Part shown: piece by piece, positions 46,901-57,334 of the stretch
How positions within the stretch are numbered: position 1 is the stretch's first letter
How the letters are laid out: each line of letters begins with the position of its first letter
From: Megascapheus bottae
Lineage: Eukaryota; Chordata; Mammalia; Rodentia; Geomyidae
DNA length: 64,000 nucleotides
NCBI GenBank assembly: GCA_024803745.1
Contig: JANJXV010000013.1
Location: 30,236,001 to 30,300,000, forward strand
Direction: 5' to 3'
Program-made: the position numbers and the translations under genes
The notes under the pieces: generated by a model
Told to the model about the DNA's origin: nothing
Database searches by the model: none
Seen by the model: the letters and a program-made list of their open reading frames with translations, nothing else

Positions 46901-47400
46901 ATTCAGCTCATGGCAAGAAGGTTGCACATTTTTCATACTCAGTCAGGGTTTTAATTAACAGAATGTTATTTTTCTTTGAATGTAATATATTTGAAAATGA
47001 TGCTGTTATTTTTTTCCTGAATAATGTATGTGCACAATTACTGTTAGCTATCTGGCATTATATCATCTGCACTGAGGATGGCCATTCAGTTCATTTAGAA
47101 ATGAGAGATATATCAACAAAAGGATGAAAGAATTGTAACTTTCAGCAACTCTGAATGACCTCTACTATTTCATTTAGATACTTCATTACTTAACAATAAT
47201 GGTTTGAAATTTCTGGTAATACTCTTGCCCTATTAAATGTAAATGAAGGATAAGAGGAAGCTTGCACCATATAATACTTCCAAAGGCATGGGTAACTATC
47301 ACAAATGCTCTAGAGATCCCTTGCTGGTGGGCCCATGTTTGTTTTCAGTGTCTGCCATTTATACAACCATTTCACAATTGTTTTTATTTTTGTGTTTTCT
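46901..47400. other. Unrecognised sequence
   Basis: No gene or repeat recognised. Confidence 0.4.
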
Positions 47401-47589
47401 TTTGCCAGACCTGGTGCTTGGACGGAGGGCCTGAGAACTGTCCTTGGGCTTTTTCAAGGCTAGAGTTCTACCACTTGAACCACAGCACCACTTCCAACTT
47501 TTTCTGTGTATATGGTACCAAAGAATCAAACCAAGGACTTCATGTGTACTAGGAAAGCACTCTACTCCTAGGCAAAACTCAGAGCCCCC
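47401..47589 (-). mobile_element. IDL-Geo SINE
   Basis: Minus strand. Geo complement GAGAACTGTCCTTGGGCTTT (47432-47451), linker complement ACTTCCAACTTTTTCTGTGT (47490-47509), left monomer complement GCACTCTACTCCTAGGCAAA (47557-47576). Confidence 0.88.
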
Positions 47590-48269
47590 TTCCTACAATC
47601 CTTTTAGCCTATATTAATTACACAGTGAGGGAATTTTTACATTACCACACAAGTTTAGAATGCCCAACAACTATTCTTACTGTTTCCATCACTCTTCTTC
47701 CCTCCTTTTCTCCTTCCCCAAACAAATTAAACAGATGTCATTGTTCAAAATTTATAACAGCAAATTATCCCCTTTTGTTATGTTTAGTGATCTTTTGTCA
47801 TCCTTGTTAGCCTAATTCCCATCTCTTGTACACCTGCTTCAATAGTCTATTTCTTTTACTTCTTTCTTTGAACTTATTTACTCTATTTTCCTATGTAGTT
47901 AAAATGAATTATAAATTAAATCATCTGTATATTTATTTCTTTTTCTATTCTCTTAAATAGTCTCATAATTCATGTTCTACACTAATATATTACAATATGT
48001 GTATGTAAATATAACATGAGTATATTAATTTTAGTAACTCTTTCTTCCCTGATTCAAGATGCTAGCTGGGATAATGGCCCATTTAGAGCAATAAGGTTGG
48101 TTTAAGAAGGTGTAAAACATTTAAATTTTTTATCATTTCTGATCATTTGCATATAAATTGATAAATTCATAGAAAATATTTCCCCTATCAATAGGATACA
48201 ATATAAAATATAACCTCATGTACATGCATGAGCTTATATTTAACCAATTGTTTTGCTTCTGAAACTTAT
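47590..48269. other. Unrecognised sequence
   Basis: 47690-47830 is pyrimidine-rich and may be an old antisense L1 tail, without a decisive motif. Confidence 0.35.
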
Positions 48270-48610
48270 TTTTTATTATCTTTAAGTAGTTGTACAAAGG
48301 AATTTACCATTTAACAAAGCACTTTAGGAATATAATATATATTGATCAATATCATTTCCAAATCCTCACCTGTCCCTCTTCATTCTTGTTAATCTTGCAG
48401 GATATGCTTTCAATTCTTTACTGAATTCTCTATTTCTTCTTCTCTTCATTTGTCTACTCCTTTCCCTTTGATTCAACCCCAACATTTTGAAGTTTCTTGG
48501 TGTTACGGCTTTCTCAACTTTGGTTTTAGCTTTCTTAGGAATTACTTATTTGAGAAGTTAATATATTTCGGATAATTCATTTGTCAGTACTTGCATACAG
48601 CCTAATGTAT
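48270..48610 (-). mobile_element. Old L1-type 3' region (antisense)
   Basis: AGTAGTTGTACAAAGGAATT (48285-48304), ATATTGATCAATATCATTTC (48339-48358) and CTACTCCTTTCCCTTTGATT (48454-48473) parallel copies at 5225 and 35070. Confidence 0.55.
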
Positions 48611-50430
48611 TTTACTTTTTAGTTGATTAATCACATTTCATCTCTGACAAACCCAAGTCTTCATCCATACACTTTTCATTTGCTTCCCTAAGCTTTCTAT
48701 GCTTATGTACTTTTCTTTGAACTTTATTTTGTGGTTAGATTTGCCTGAGCTCACCTTGTTTACAGGTTCTCTTCTTTCCTGGAAGTTGGTAAAGAGTCTA
48801 TTAATGTAGTGTGCTCCAAGATTTCATTCTTAAAGACCTGCTTTTAACATACAGCTAATGACACTGAGATGATTTCAAATGCCTACATTAAGGACAAATA
48901 AGTCATATATTTTTTTTCTCTTTTCCTGTAATTAACTGGAGGTCTTCAGGAACAATACATTGAAATGGTCTCAGGAGAGCAAAACTACTGGTGTTCTTAT
49001 CTTTGAAGAACTGTTTTTGTATTTGTCATGAGACTGACTAGTCAATTTTCATTACCAGAAGTCTGATAGTTACATGAACTCATTCCACTCTTACTAGCAA
49101 ACCCTCAGATTATAATGATTATCTTTTTATGTATAATCTTCTATTCTCTAGGCTTCACTAGCATTAACTTTATATTTATTAACAAAACATAAACATTTAT
49201 AATTACCATATGCTTTTGTATATAATCTATAGGCATCTATATATCCATATATATGAAATTCAAAGATAAGCACACAAAGTTTTTAAGAGTTTAAATGAGA
49301 ATCCAAAGGTTCTTGAACCAGACTACATGAATTGCAAGGTGCTCAGTTGTACCTTGAATAGGCCTTGGGAAGGGAAAAGAGGAAAATTTTATGGGATGCT
49401 CACTGAAGCAAAGCAAATAAATTATATCTACCGCTAAAATGAATAGTCCCTAGTCAGAAGTTAGTTGATGTTACTAGTTGAAGTTAATCATCATTTTATG
49501 GCTTATATTAAACTTTGGTTTGCTTAAGTAGAAAGTGAACATTCTAAAGTTATCTCAGTGTAACAGTCTCTCATTAAATTAAATATATATGTAATTCACA
49601 GATAAGAGTCCTATGATTAATCTGACATCAATTCTGTCCTTTGTCTAGGATTCAATGACCCACAAAAAGGTTTGGTAGTCATAAGCTATGGAATATTGGC
49701 CAACATCTTTCTATTTTGGCTTTGGTCTCTGAGTCAGTCAAGGGCAGAACCAGTACTGAGTGATCACTAAGCTTTCTTTATTTTCTAATCATCCGTCTAA
49801 GATTTAAAGGGAGATTAAAGCAATCTATTATGAGTATGTGAAAACACTATTTCAGAATGTGAATTACTCTGAAGATATAGGCTAAAGGAACTCTTCTGTC
49901 AACACTTTATCATCTCTGGTGATAAAAGTCCTATAGTCACACATTGTACAAGCACAAAGCATTTAGTTACATATTTTCAGCAAATCTCTTTTTAGCACAG
50001 GTGTTTTTTTAAATAAAATCTTTCAAATAATGTAGATGAAAACTCTCAGGAAAATTTAAGTCTGGGTAGAAGTGAACAGATATTGAGGGAGATAATATTA
50101 GAAAGAGGTATTTGTCAAGAAAAAATTTTCATTAATTGCTCAAGTAGTCTAGCTGTAGTGCAGTGAGCAGACAAACAGCATGTAGAGGAGCAGACAAGCT
50201 TTAAGTACCAGGCACTCAAACTAGGTACATAGTAGCTAAAATGCAGTGCAGTGTACAAAAGACAACAGCAAGCAATTATCACTTCAAGATCTAGAAGATA
50301 AAGACACAGAGAAAATGTATTACTGCAGACAATTAATGAATGATGAAAAATAAAATCATCCCACAAACGGCAGAATCTTATACAGCCATGGAACATATAC
50401 AGCCACTGTTAGAAGCACCTGCAGCAGCAG
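48611..50430. other. Repeat-poor, gene-free interval
   Basis: About 1.8 kb. No recognised repeat; small TA patch 49240-49258. Short frames have no family signature. Confidence 0.45.
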
Positions 50431-50432
50431 CT

Positions 50433-50784
50433 GCAGAGGAGAAAGAGGAGGAGGAGGAGGAGGGGTAGAGGGAGGAGGAGGAGGTGCTGAAGGAGGAGGA
50501 GGACAACAGAAGAAGAAAGAAGAAGAAGGAGGAGAAGGAGAAGGAGGAGGAGGAGGAGGAGGAGGAGGAGGAGGAGGAGGAGGAGGAGGAGGAGGAGGAG
50601 GAGGAGGAGGAGGAGGAGGAGGAGGAGGAAGAGGAAGAAGAAGAAAGAAGAAGAAGGAGAAGGGGAAGGGGAAGGGGAAGGAGAAGGGGAAGGAGAAGAA
50701 GAAGAAGAAGAAGAAGAAGAAGAAGAAGAAGAAGAAGAAGAAGAAGAAGAAGAAGAAGAAGAAGAAGAAGAAGAAGAAGAAGAA

Positions 50785-50816
<32 letters not shown>

Positions 50817-50829
50817 AGAAGAAAGGAGG
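50433..50829. repeat. GGA/GAA purine tract, 322 bp uninterrupted
   Basis: From 50508 to 50829 the plus strand has no C or T. (GGA)29 is perfect at 50543-50629, a mixed (GGGGAA)-type segment follows, and (GAA)37 is perfect at 50695-50805. Upstream 50433-50507 is looser GGA sequence. Open frames in all phases here (poly-Glu, poly-Arg, poly-Leu/Ser) are artefacts. Confidence 0.99.
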
Positions 50830-50868
50830 CAGGACAGGGTGGATAAATTAGGGTCATAATCTTTATTT

Positions 50869-50932
50869 CCTTCTCCTTCTCCTTCTCCTTCTCCTTCTCC
50901 TTCTTCTTCTCCTTCTCCTCCTTTCTTTTCTA
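50869..50932. repeat. (CTTCTC)n pyrimidine tract
   Basis: Pyrimidine-only run of CCTTCT-type hexamers, about 40 bp after the purine tract and complementary to its GAGAAG/GAAGGA units. Confidence 0.95.
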
Positions 50933-51947
50933 AGTTAGAGAGGTGATCCCTAACTTATGAGTGAATGAATAATTGACTGTATAATCTCCTTCAAAAATTC
51001 ATATTTTCATGTTGATACTGTTTTGCTAAAAAATCAATATGAATTTTGGCAAACATTAATGAATTCTCATGACTGTACCAACTTTACTGCTTACAAATAG
51101 CAAAACATGATCTGAAGATAAAGCATGTTATCAGTTTCCTTTTCCTTTTTAAATACCACTACATTTTATTATCTGAAGTAATGCAATAATGATATCCATT
51201 GTTTCTTTTAAGTTCTGTTTGTAATAAAAATTTATAATTCAAAAGTAGCTTCATTTAAAAGTTAATTACTGTACTTGTAAAGTGATTTGAAAACTTAAGG
51301 AGAGAACTTGAGGCTAATGAACTTGAGAATAATGTCAGACACAGCCTCTTTAATCATTATCATTACACACAGAGGAGCCAGAAACTGCCTACCAGGAGAA
51401 GCTTAACAGGTAGAGGAGGCTCTATAAAATGAGTTAAAGCTATAAATTATGATGCAGATGTAAGCAAAAAAAAAGAAGTGGGCAATGATTCAATATTGTT
51501 CTTTAATGATTGCCTTTCGTGTAACTTAACAATAGCTTTCACTATTTTCTGAAGTAACATTTCAACTTATTTTGAAAATTGCAGTCAATAAGAAGCATGT
51601 AAAGCTATACTGTCCAAGGTATTCATGCATCCATTCATGAATTCATTCATTGCAGAGCAGGAGACTGACTTTAGGGACTCAAGTTTGCCAGAGGAACTCT
51701 CTTCCATTTGAGTAAGGACCACGGCAATGTTGACTTTCATTTCTTTCCTAGACAGGACCTCATTTTACATGTTTGGGGCAGGAGTTAAGGAGTCATCTTC
51801 CTGTGTATAATTCATGAATTGCTGGATGACAAGCCTGAGAAATGTTACCTGACTGCTTGTTATTGTCATTACTGCTGCTGCTGCTGCGGCTGCGGTTGTA
51901 GTTGTTATTGTTTTCAGGGGTTTTTGGGGTTTTGTTTTTGTTTTTGT
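50933..51947. other. Repeat-poor, gene-free interval
   Basis: No recognised gene or L1. 51300-51470 is repeat-free with a homeodomain-like TTTAATCATTATCATTAC. A short (GCT)n at 51880-51890 precedes a SINE. Confidence 0.4.
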
Positions 51948-52055
51948 TTTCTTGAGAGAGAATCTCATTGTGTAGCCTCGTCCAGCCTGCAACTTTTCCC
52001 CTCTTTGCTCAGCTTTACAATAATTGGGGTACCATGGCCAGTTCCAACCATTTTT
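51948..52055 (-). mobile_element. B1/Alu-like monomer SINE
   Basis: TTTTCTTGAGAGAGAATCTC (51947-51966) and TTGTGTAGCCTCGTCCAGCC (51969-51988) are the complement of a B1-type end; the head is decayed to about 52050. (GTTTTT)n before it is the tail. Confidence 0.7.
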
Positions 52056-52908
52056 AAAGAGAAATCTAAAAATTGAAAAACTATTTGGAAAAGAAGAACA
52101 TAACAGTGAAATAAGTCTAACCTTCCTTCTATGAAGTATTGTAAAATAGCCTTATGTTGGAATCACTGTCATTGCTGTATAGTCACTGCTAGCCATTCAC
52201 ACTGAACACAAGATACTCAAAGAGATAGTTATAATTTATGTTTTTTTTTTTTTAAGGAAAAGTGTTCTTTTCCTTACTTGGAGTTCAGCAATCAAGTTCC
52301 TTTAGCATACTCACATTGCATCACTGAGGGGATCAGCCAGAAGTAAAAGTGAAAAGAAGAAAAGAAAAAAAAGAACTTTTTCACAAATTATAAAAGTAAG
52401 AAAGTAATGAAGAGTTACTTGTTTCTGACAGTTATTCTAAAGTTTTGGTGCTCAGGGAGCCATGAATATAGGAAGCTGACTCACCTTGGATCTAAGTGAT
52501 ATGTTTCAGGCAGATCACTACATTTCCCTGAAACTCTTCCCAGAATCTTTTTGATTAAAGCTCCTATTCTTCCAAGACAAGCAGGATGAAATTGAATAAA
52601 CATATTATCATATGCTTCCTATTTCTCTATAACCATCTATATACACTGACTGCAAAATGATAACCATTTTTACTATCTCTATTCACACAATAAAATGCTT
52701 TAGGGAGGTTGTATAATTTCCAGTAAAAACTAAATGAACCCCATACTTCAATTGGAATATAAATGTTTATATATTCTCATAGATTATCTTGTTTCTCACA
52801 GCTAATTCTTTGAAGTGAAAAGTAATAAAGAAATGAGTAATTGTTCTAGACTGACAATGTAATTCTTCTTTTCAAGTCATTATAGAATTATTCTGGTATC
52901 TTTTCATA
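52056..52908. other. Unrecognised sequence
   Basis: No gene or repeat recognised. Poly(T) at 52241-52253. Confidence 0.4.
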
Positions 52909-52920
52909 AATAGCCAAGTT

Positions 52921-53110
52921 TTTTTTCCCAGTCCTGGGCTTGAGCTCAGGGCCTGAGCACTGTCCTTGGACTTTCTCAAGGCTAGAGCTCTACCACTTGA
53001 GCCTAAGCACCATTTCTGGCTTTTTTCTATGTAAGTGGTACCCAAGAATTGAACCCAGGTCTTCATGCATGCTAGGCAAGCACTTTAACCACTAGGCCAA
53101 ACTCCCAACC
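52921..53110 (-). mobile_element. IDL-Geo SINE with target duplication
   Basis: Minus strand, close to consensus: CCCAGTCCTGGGCTTGAGCT (52928-52947), left monomer complement CCACTAGGCCAAACTCCC. AATAGCCAAGTTTT is at 52909-52922 and 53112-53125. Confidence 0.95.
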
Positions 53111-53131
53111 CAATAGCCAAGTTTTAAATTT

Positions 53132-53320
53132 ATTTTTTTTCCTATTGTGGGGCTTAAACTTAGGGCCTAAACACTGTCCTTGGGCTTTCTCAAGACTATA
53201 GCTTTATCACTTGAGCCACAGCACCACTTTTGGCTTTTTTCTATGCATGTGGCACCAAGGAATCAAACCCAGGACTTCCTACATGCTAGGTGAGAACTGT
53301 ACTGCTAGGTCACATTGACC
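53132..53320 (-). mobile_element. IDL-Geo SINE
   Basis: Minus strand, older than its neighbour: GGGGCTTAAACTTAGGGCCT (53149-53168), GGAATCAAACCCAGGACTTC (53259-53278), GTACTGCTAGGTCACATT (53299-53316). Directly downstream of the previous SINE in the same orientation. Confidence 0.87.
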
Positions 53321-53331
53321 AATAGAATAAA

Positions 53332-53332
<1 letters not shown>

Positions 53333-53380
<48 letters not shown>
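53333..53380. repeat. (CA)n microsatellite
   Basis: About 24 CA units without interruption. Confidence 0.97.
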
Positions 53381-53383
<3 letters not shown>

Positions 53384-54297
53384 GTTTGTGAGTTCTGTTT
53401 GTTATACAGAAAACAGCTTCCTACAAATAATTTTTGGTGGAGTGTTAGACTTAATGAGATGTCAACTTTTTTAGGACTATGTAGTTCTATAATTTCCTTC
53501 ATAAGATAAGCCATGATTTCCTCTACAACTAGCAAATATACTAAAATTTAGATACAATAGACACAGTTTTAGCATTACCAATTATACTGGACTTTTTTAG
53601 AAATGTTAAGAAGCAGATATTAGTAAGCTGCCTCTCACTCGTAAAATAAGGTAAATAACCTAACTAGTCTGTAACTAGCACAATGAAATTCATACAAATT
53701 CCCATGAAGCAGTAATGAATTATTAAATCTTAAGAATAAAACAACAAATTAAAAAGAAGAGCAAAACAAAAACTATGTAGAAGAGACTGATTGACCTGAT
53801 AGACTGGAAGACAAACCAATGAGGAAGAGAACTATATTCAAAAGAAAGATTGAGAATTTGGGAAATAATGATGCCACAGAATAATGCTCACAGGGGTAGT
53901 AAATACTGGGTTTGATGAAGAAGGAAGCACCTGTTGTGATGCTGAAGAAACTATGGGAAGTTGCCTGCTGGGTCAGATTGCTATTAGAAGTTGCACACAC
54001 TCCTGCTGTTACTGAGCCCAGCAGGAGCAAAAGAGAGGAGCACAGCTGAAACAAGGAAGGAAACTCTTTTGTCCTTCAGAGATCTTCTTTTCCTGTAACA
54101 GCAAAGCAAGTGGTGTGTTCAGCTGGTTAAGATGAAATATTGATAGTGTCCATGACTAGTATCAATGAACAAAAGAATGTAGATTGAATTTGAAATGCCA
54201 TAAAACTGTACTTGTTCAGTATGACAAGAGTACATCAGACATTCTTTTAATATTTAATTATTATGAATCCAAACATTCATTAATTCACCAGTATTTT
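53381..54297. other. Unrecognised sequence including a secretory-like minus-strand frame
   Basis: No repeat recognised. A 93-codon minus-strand frame at 53773-54054 starts with a hydrophobic MFQLCSSLLLLLGSVTAG stretch that looks like a signal peptide and ends with a second hydrophobic stretch. No family recognised and no exon support. It may be chance or a decayed retrocopy. Confidence 0.35.
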
Positions 54298-54423
54298 TTA
54301 TTGTTTTTGTGTAGTTGATATTTACAGGTTATCAATACATGAATCAGGTACAACCAGTACAATTGTTTCTGAACCACTTATCCCCTTGTGTATCTCTCCC
54401 ATTCCCACTCATAAGATATCCAG
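54298..54423 (-). mobile_element. Old L1-type 3' UTR (antisense), split by a SINE
   Basis: Resembles 8240-8440: GTTATCAATACATGAATCAGG-like text, then pyrimidine-rich sequence. After the SINE, ACATAGTGTCCAATGAGTAT (54661-54680) matches 8393-8412. Confidence 0.5.
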
Positions 54424-54635
54424 CTCAGAGCCTTGAATTTGGCCTGTTTGTAGAGTGCTTGCCTAGGATATGTGAAGACCTGGACTCAATTCCTAGGTAC
54501 CATATACATAGAAAAGGCTCCAGCCTTTTCCGAGTGGTGCTGTGGCTCAATTACTAGAGTTCTACCCTTGAGAAAGCCCAAGGACAGTACTCAGGCCCTG
54601 AGCTCAAGCCCCAGGACTGTAAAAAATACATAAAT
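54424..54635 (+). mobile_element. IDL-Geo SINE, variant Geo half
   Basis: CCTTGAATTTGGCCTGTTTG (54431-54450), box B ACTCAATTCCTAGGTACCAT, linker with an unusual CTCCAGCCTTTTCCGAG insert (54518-54534), Geo half with GCTCAATTACTAGAGTTCTA (54545-54564) and CCCCAGGACTG. Its Geo box A variant matches the duplicated segment in the copy at 25463. Confidence 0.87.
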
Positions 54636-54889
54636 AAAATAAAATATTCAATTCATTTTCTACATAGTGTCCAATGAGTATTTGTTCATCCTTGTTGTAT
54701 TTGTTCATCCTTGTTCCCTGGTTATATGTACTTCCTTAACCTCCCAAATACAATGTAACAAACAATACAAAATGAAAAGAGAACATAAACAGTTACAATG
54801 GAAACTGAAGAGTGTCTCTTGGTTACTTTTTGGAGTTCATTTTTACAGTATAAATTCCACAGAATAGGAAAAAAATCTGCGCTAGCTAT
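54636..54889. other. Continuation of old L1-type 3' sequence, then unrecognised
   Basis: To about 54720 it resembles 8390-8430; beyond that nothing recognised. Confidence 0.35.
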
Positions 54890-55306
54890 ACTTCAGACAA
54901 GGGCTTCATATTTAAAATATACTTAGAGCAAAAAAGAATGAAGCTCCCCCCAAAATAAAACCTCAAAAACTCAAAAACTCCATCAACGAATAAGTGCATT
55001 GTACTTTATATATTATATATACACACATATATACATAAGATCAAATTTTACTCATCCATCAAAAATAATGATATTGTTTCATTCATAAGGAAATGGAAAG
55101 ACTTGGAACATATATTAAGTGAAGCATTAGACCCAAAGAAACATAGACGGCATGGTTTCCCTAGTTTGTGTTAACTAGAATGTGCCTATTAACACAATGT
55201 GCCAGTAAACATACTGATTGACCATAACAAATAAAGAAACCTGGGACATGATACATTATATAGGACTCTAGTCCTTAGCATACAGAGGCCAAAGGAGGCT
55301 AAGCAT
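54890..55306 (+). mobile_element. Old L1 ORF2 3' end and 3' UTR
   Basis: TACTCATCCATCAAAAATAA (55049-55068), TAAGGAAATGGAAAGACTTG (55086-55105) and TATTAAGTGAAGCATTAGAC (55112-55131) are collinear with L1's end. Continues to about 55670 beyond a SINE. Confidence 0.75.
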
Positions 55307-55320
55307 AAGAATAGTGGGCA

Positions 55321-55554
55321 ACCAGGTTCAGTGGCTCATGCCTGTAATCCTAGCTACTCAGGAAGCTGAGATCTGAAGATCAAGGTTCAAAGCCAGCCCA
55401 TGCATAAAAGGCCCTGATACTCTTATCTCCAATTAACCTCTAGAAAAATGGAAAGTGGGGTTTGGCTCAAGGGAAGGGTGGCAGGCTTGAGCTGAAGAGT
55501 TCAGAGACTGTGCCCAAGACAAGCTCAAGCCCCATGACCCCCCCCACAAAAAAA
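55321..55554 (+). mobile_element. Alu-like/Geo SINE, best full-length plus-strand copy
   Basis: Alu-like head TTCAGTGGCTCATGCCTGTA (55329-55348) with internal GGTTCAAAGCC near 55384-55394, linker CTCTTATCTCCAATTAACCT (55422-55441), Geo half GGTTTGGCTCAAGGGAAGGG (55459-55478), GAGCTGAAGAGTTCAGAGAC (55489-55508) and CTCAAGCCCCATGACC, then A tail. AAGAATAGTGGGCA (55307-55320) and AAGAATAGTGAGCA (55555-55568) flank it. Confidence 0.94.
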
Positions 55555-55568
55555 AAGAATAGTGAGCA

Positions 55569-56104
55569 AAGACTCAATACCTAGGGACAGATGATCATAT
55601 AAAATAATGTTCACCAATAATTCTTAATGGCAATTATATGAGGTTTATGTATTTATTGATTAAAAATAATCCATAGAACCTTGTATCTAAATAAATATTG
55701 AATCTCAATATTTTAACATATTGGTTTGTACACTGCTTACTAAGTAAAATGGTTATTCTTTTCAAAGTTGGCTCTTATGACCACAGGTGCTGGCATTTTC
55801 ATGGGAGTTGGTGGTAGAAAATGAAAATTTTAACATGAATATATAAATAAATAATTATTGTTAGGAACTAAATATAGAAAACACAAAAAGTAAAAGTTAT
55901 TTTGCAGTATGAACTTGAGTAGTCAAGTACTATTTATAGAAAAATGATATTTGGGAAGAATCCTAAAGTGGATAGTAATCAGAAACCATGGATTTCTTTC
56001 TCTCCCTCTCTCTTTTTCTGTTTCCAAGTAAAATAGTTCAAGTTCCCCAAGAGAAGAGCACACTGAAATTATTTGAAAAAAAAAATCTGATTGTTTTCCT
56101 TTTG
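55569..56104. other. L1 3' UTR continuation to about 55670, then unrecognised
   Basis: The first 100 bp continue the L1 at 54890. The rest shows no gene or repeat. Confidence 0.4.
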
Positions 56105-56345
56105 GTTTGATTGTCCTTGGGAGGGTAAAGAGGGCACAGAAAATGTGAAATAAAGATGAGCAAATACAACAATATTTCTCACTAGATACTATGAGGAAAA
56201 TGAACTCTATTTCTCATGGGTTGGTGTGGGAGGGAAAAATAAAAGAGAGCTAGGGAAGGAGAGACATAGTTTAAAACTTACTTCCTGATTAATGTAATTG
56301 TTACCTCTCTGTATATCATATCGACAATTATAACATTTATTTTTT
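56105..56345 (+). mobile_element. Old L1 3' UTR
   Basis: AAAGATGAGCAAATACAACA (56152-56171), G-rich stretch 56218-56260, TAATGTAATTGTTACCTCTC (56291-56310). Similar layout to 19200-19480. Confidence 0.6.
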
Positions 56346-56684
56346 AAAAAGGTCTGAAATTTTTTCTTATAGAACCCGATGTATTGTACAATGTACTGTA
56401 TAAAAAAGGAAGAAATAATATATTTATAAGATTAACCAAAGGGCAATAAAAGAGAAGAGAAATAACATAGTACATTAAGAACAATAATCGTATAATATAA
56501 AGCTCTTGTTTGCATATCCTGGAGATCCTTTCATTTACCCTCATGCTGTATGGCCTTATATATCTAGGTTTTGAGCTACTGTAATTCTCTGCTAGGAGTT
56601 TCCTAGGTTTGTAATAATTATTACAAATGAAGTAAACCATTGAGCCTATGTTCCTTTGGGTTTGGTTTACTTCACTTAAATGTT
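56346..56684 (-). mobile_element. 5'-truncated L1 3' UTR, older relative of the G-rich family
   Basis: The minus strand matches the segment from AAGTGAAGTAAACCAAACCC (complement 56658-56677) through GAAAGGATCTCCAGGATATG (complement 56517-56536). It lacks a recognisable G-rich block. An artificial open frame runs through it. Confidence 0.8.
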
Positions 56685-56916
56685 TTGTGTTGGTTGTGAA
56701 GCTTGAACTCAGAGCATGGGTGCCAACCCTGAAACTATTTGTGCTCAAGGCTAGCATTCAACCTCTTGAGCCACAGCATCACTTAGGCTTTTTGAGTCTT
56801 ATGTAGAGATACGAGTCTCACAGGGACTTTTCTCCCTGGGCTGGCTTTGAACCGCAATTCTCAGATCTCAGACTTCTCAGTAGCTAGGAATATAAGTATG
56901 AGCCATGGTTTCCCAG
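56685..56916 (-). mobile_element. Alu-like/Geo SINE
   Basis: Minus strand. Geo complement GTGCTCAAGGCTAGCATTCA (56741-56760), head complement CAATTCTCAGATCTCAGACT (56854-56873). Diverged. Confidence 0.8.
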
Positions 56917-57142
56917 ATTAAATACTTCTTTATCAGACTAATCCTGAATGCATACTGGCTATCTACTGTCCATAAAAATAGATCACAAAATACAATTTGA
57001 GTAGCTTTTCAAATCATGTGATTTATTTTTAGGAACTGAGATTATTACATATTGTGACATTACTAAATGACATAAATCCCCAGGTTTACTTTTCAACTCA
57101 TAATTTGGTGTTGTGAGTCATCTAAAACACTCATGACAAGAC
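56917..57142. other. Unrecognised spacer
   Basis: Nothing recognised. Confidence 0.4.
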
Positions 57143-57334
57143 TTTTTGTCAGTTCCGGGGCTTGAACTGAGGGTCTGAGCACTGTCCTTGGGCTTTCTCA
57201 AGACTAGAGCTCTACCACTTGAGCCACAGCACTACTTCCAACTTTTTGTATGTATGCGGTGCCAAGGAATTGAACCCAGGTCTTCTTGCATTCTAGGCAA
57301 GCACTCTTACCACTAGGCCAAAATCCTGGCCCCA
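57143..57334 (-). mobile_element. IDL-Geo SINE
   Basis: Minus strand, complete: GAGCACTGTCCTTGGGCTTT (57177-57196), ACTTGAGCCACAGCACTACT, box B complement GGAATTGAACCCAGGTCTTC (57265-57284), CTTACCACTAGGCCAAAATC (57307-57326). Confidence 0.92.

Noticed and set aside
50378..50857. Open frames encoding poly-Leu/Ser and poly-Glu/Arg
   Set aside because: Products of (GGA)n/(GAA)n on either strand; no start context, no non-repeat domain.
56344..56757. 137-codon minus-strand frame
   Set aside because: Runs through an L1 3' UTR and into an Alu-like/Geo SINE; no protein family signature.
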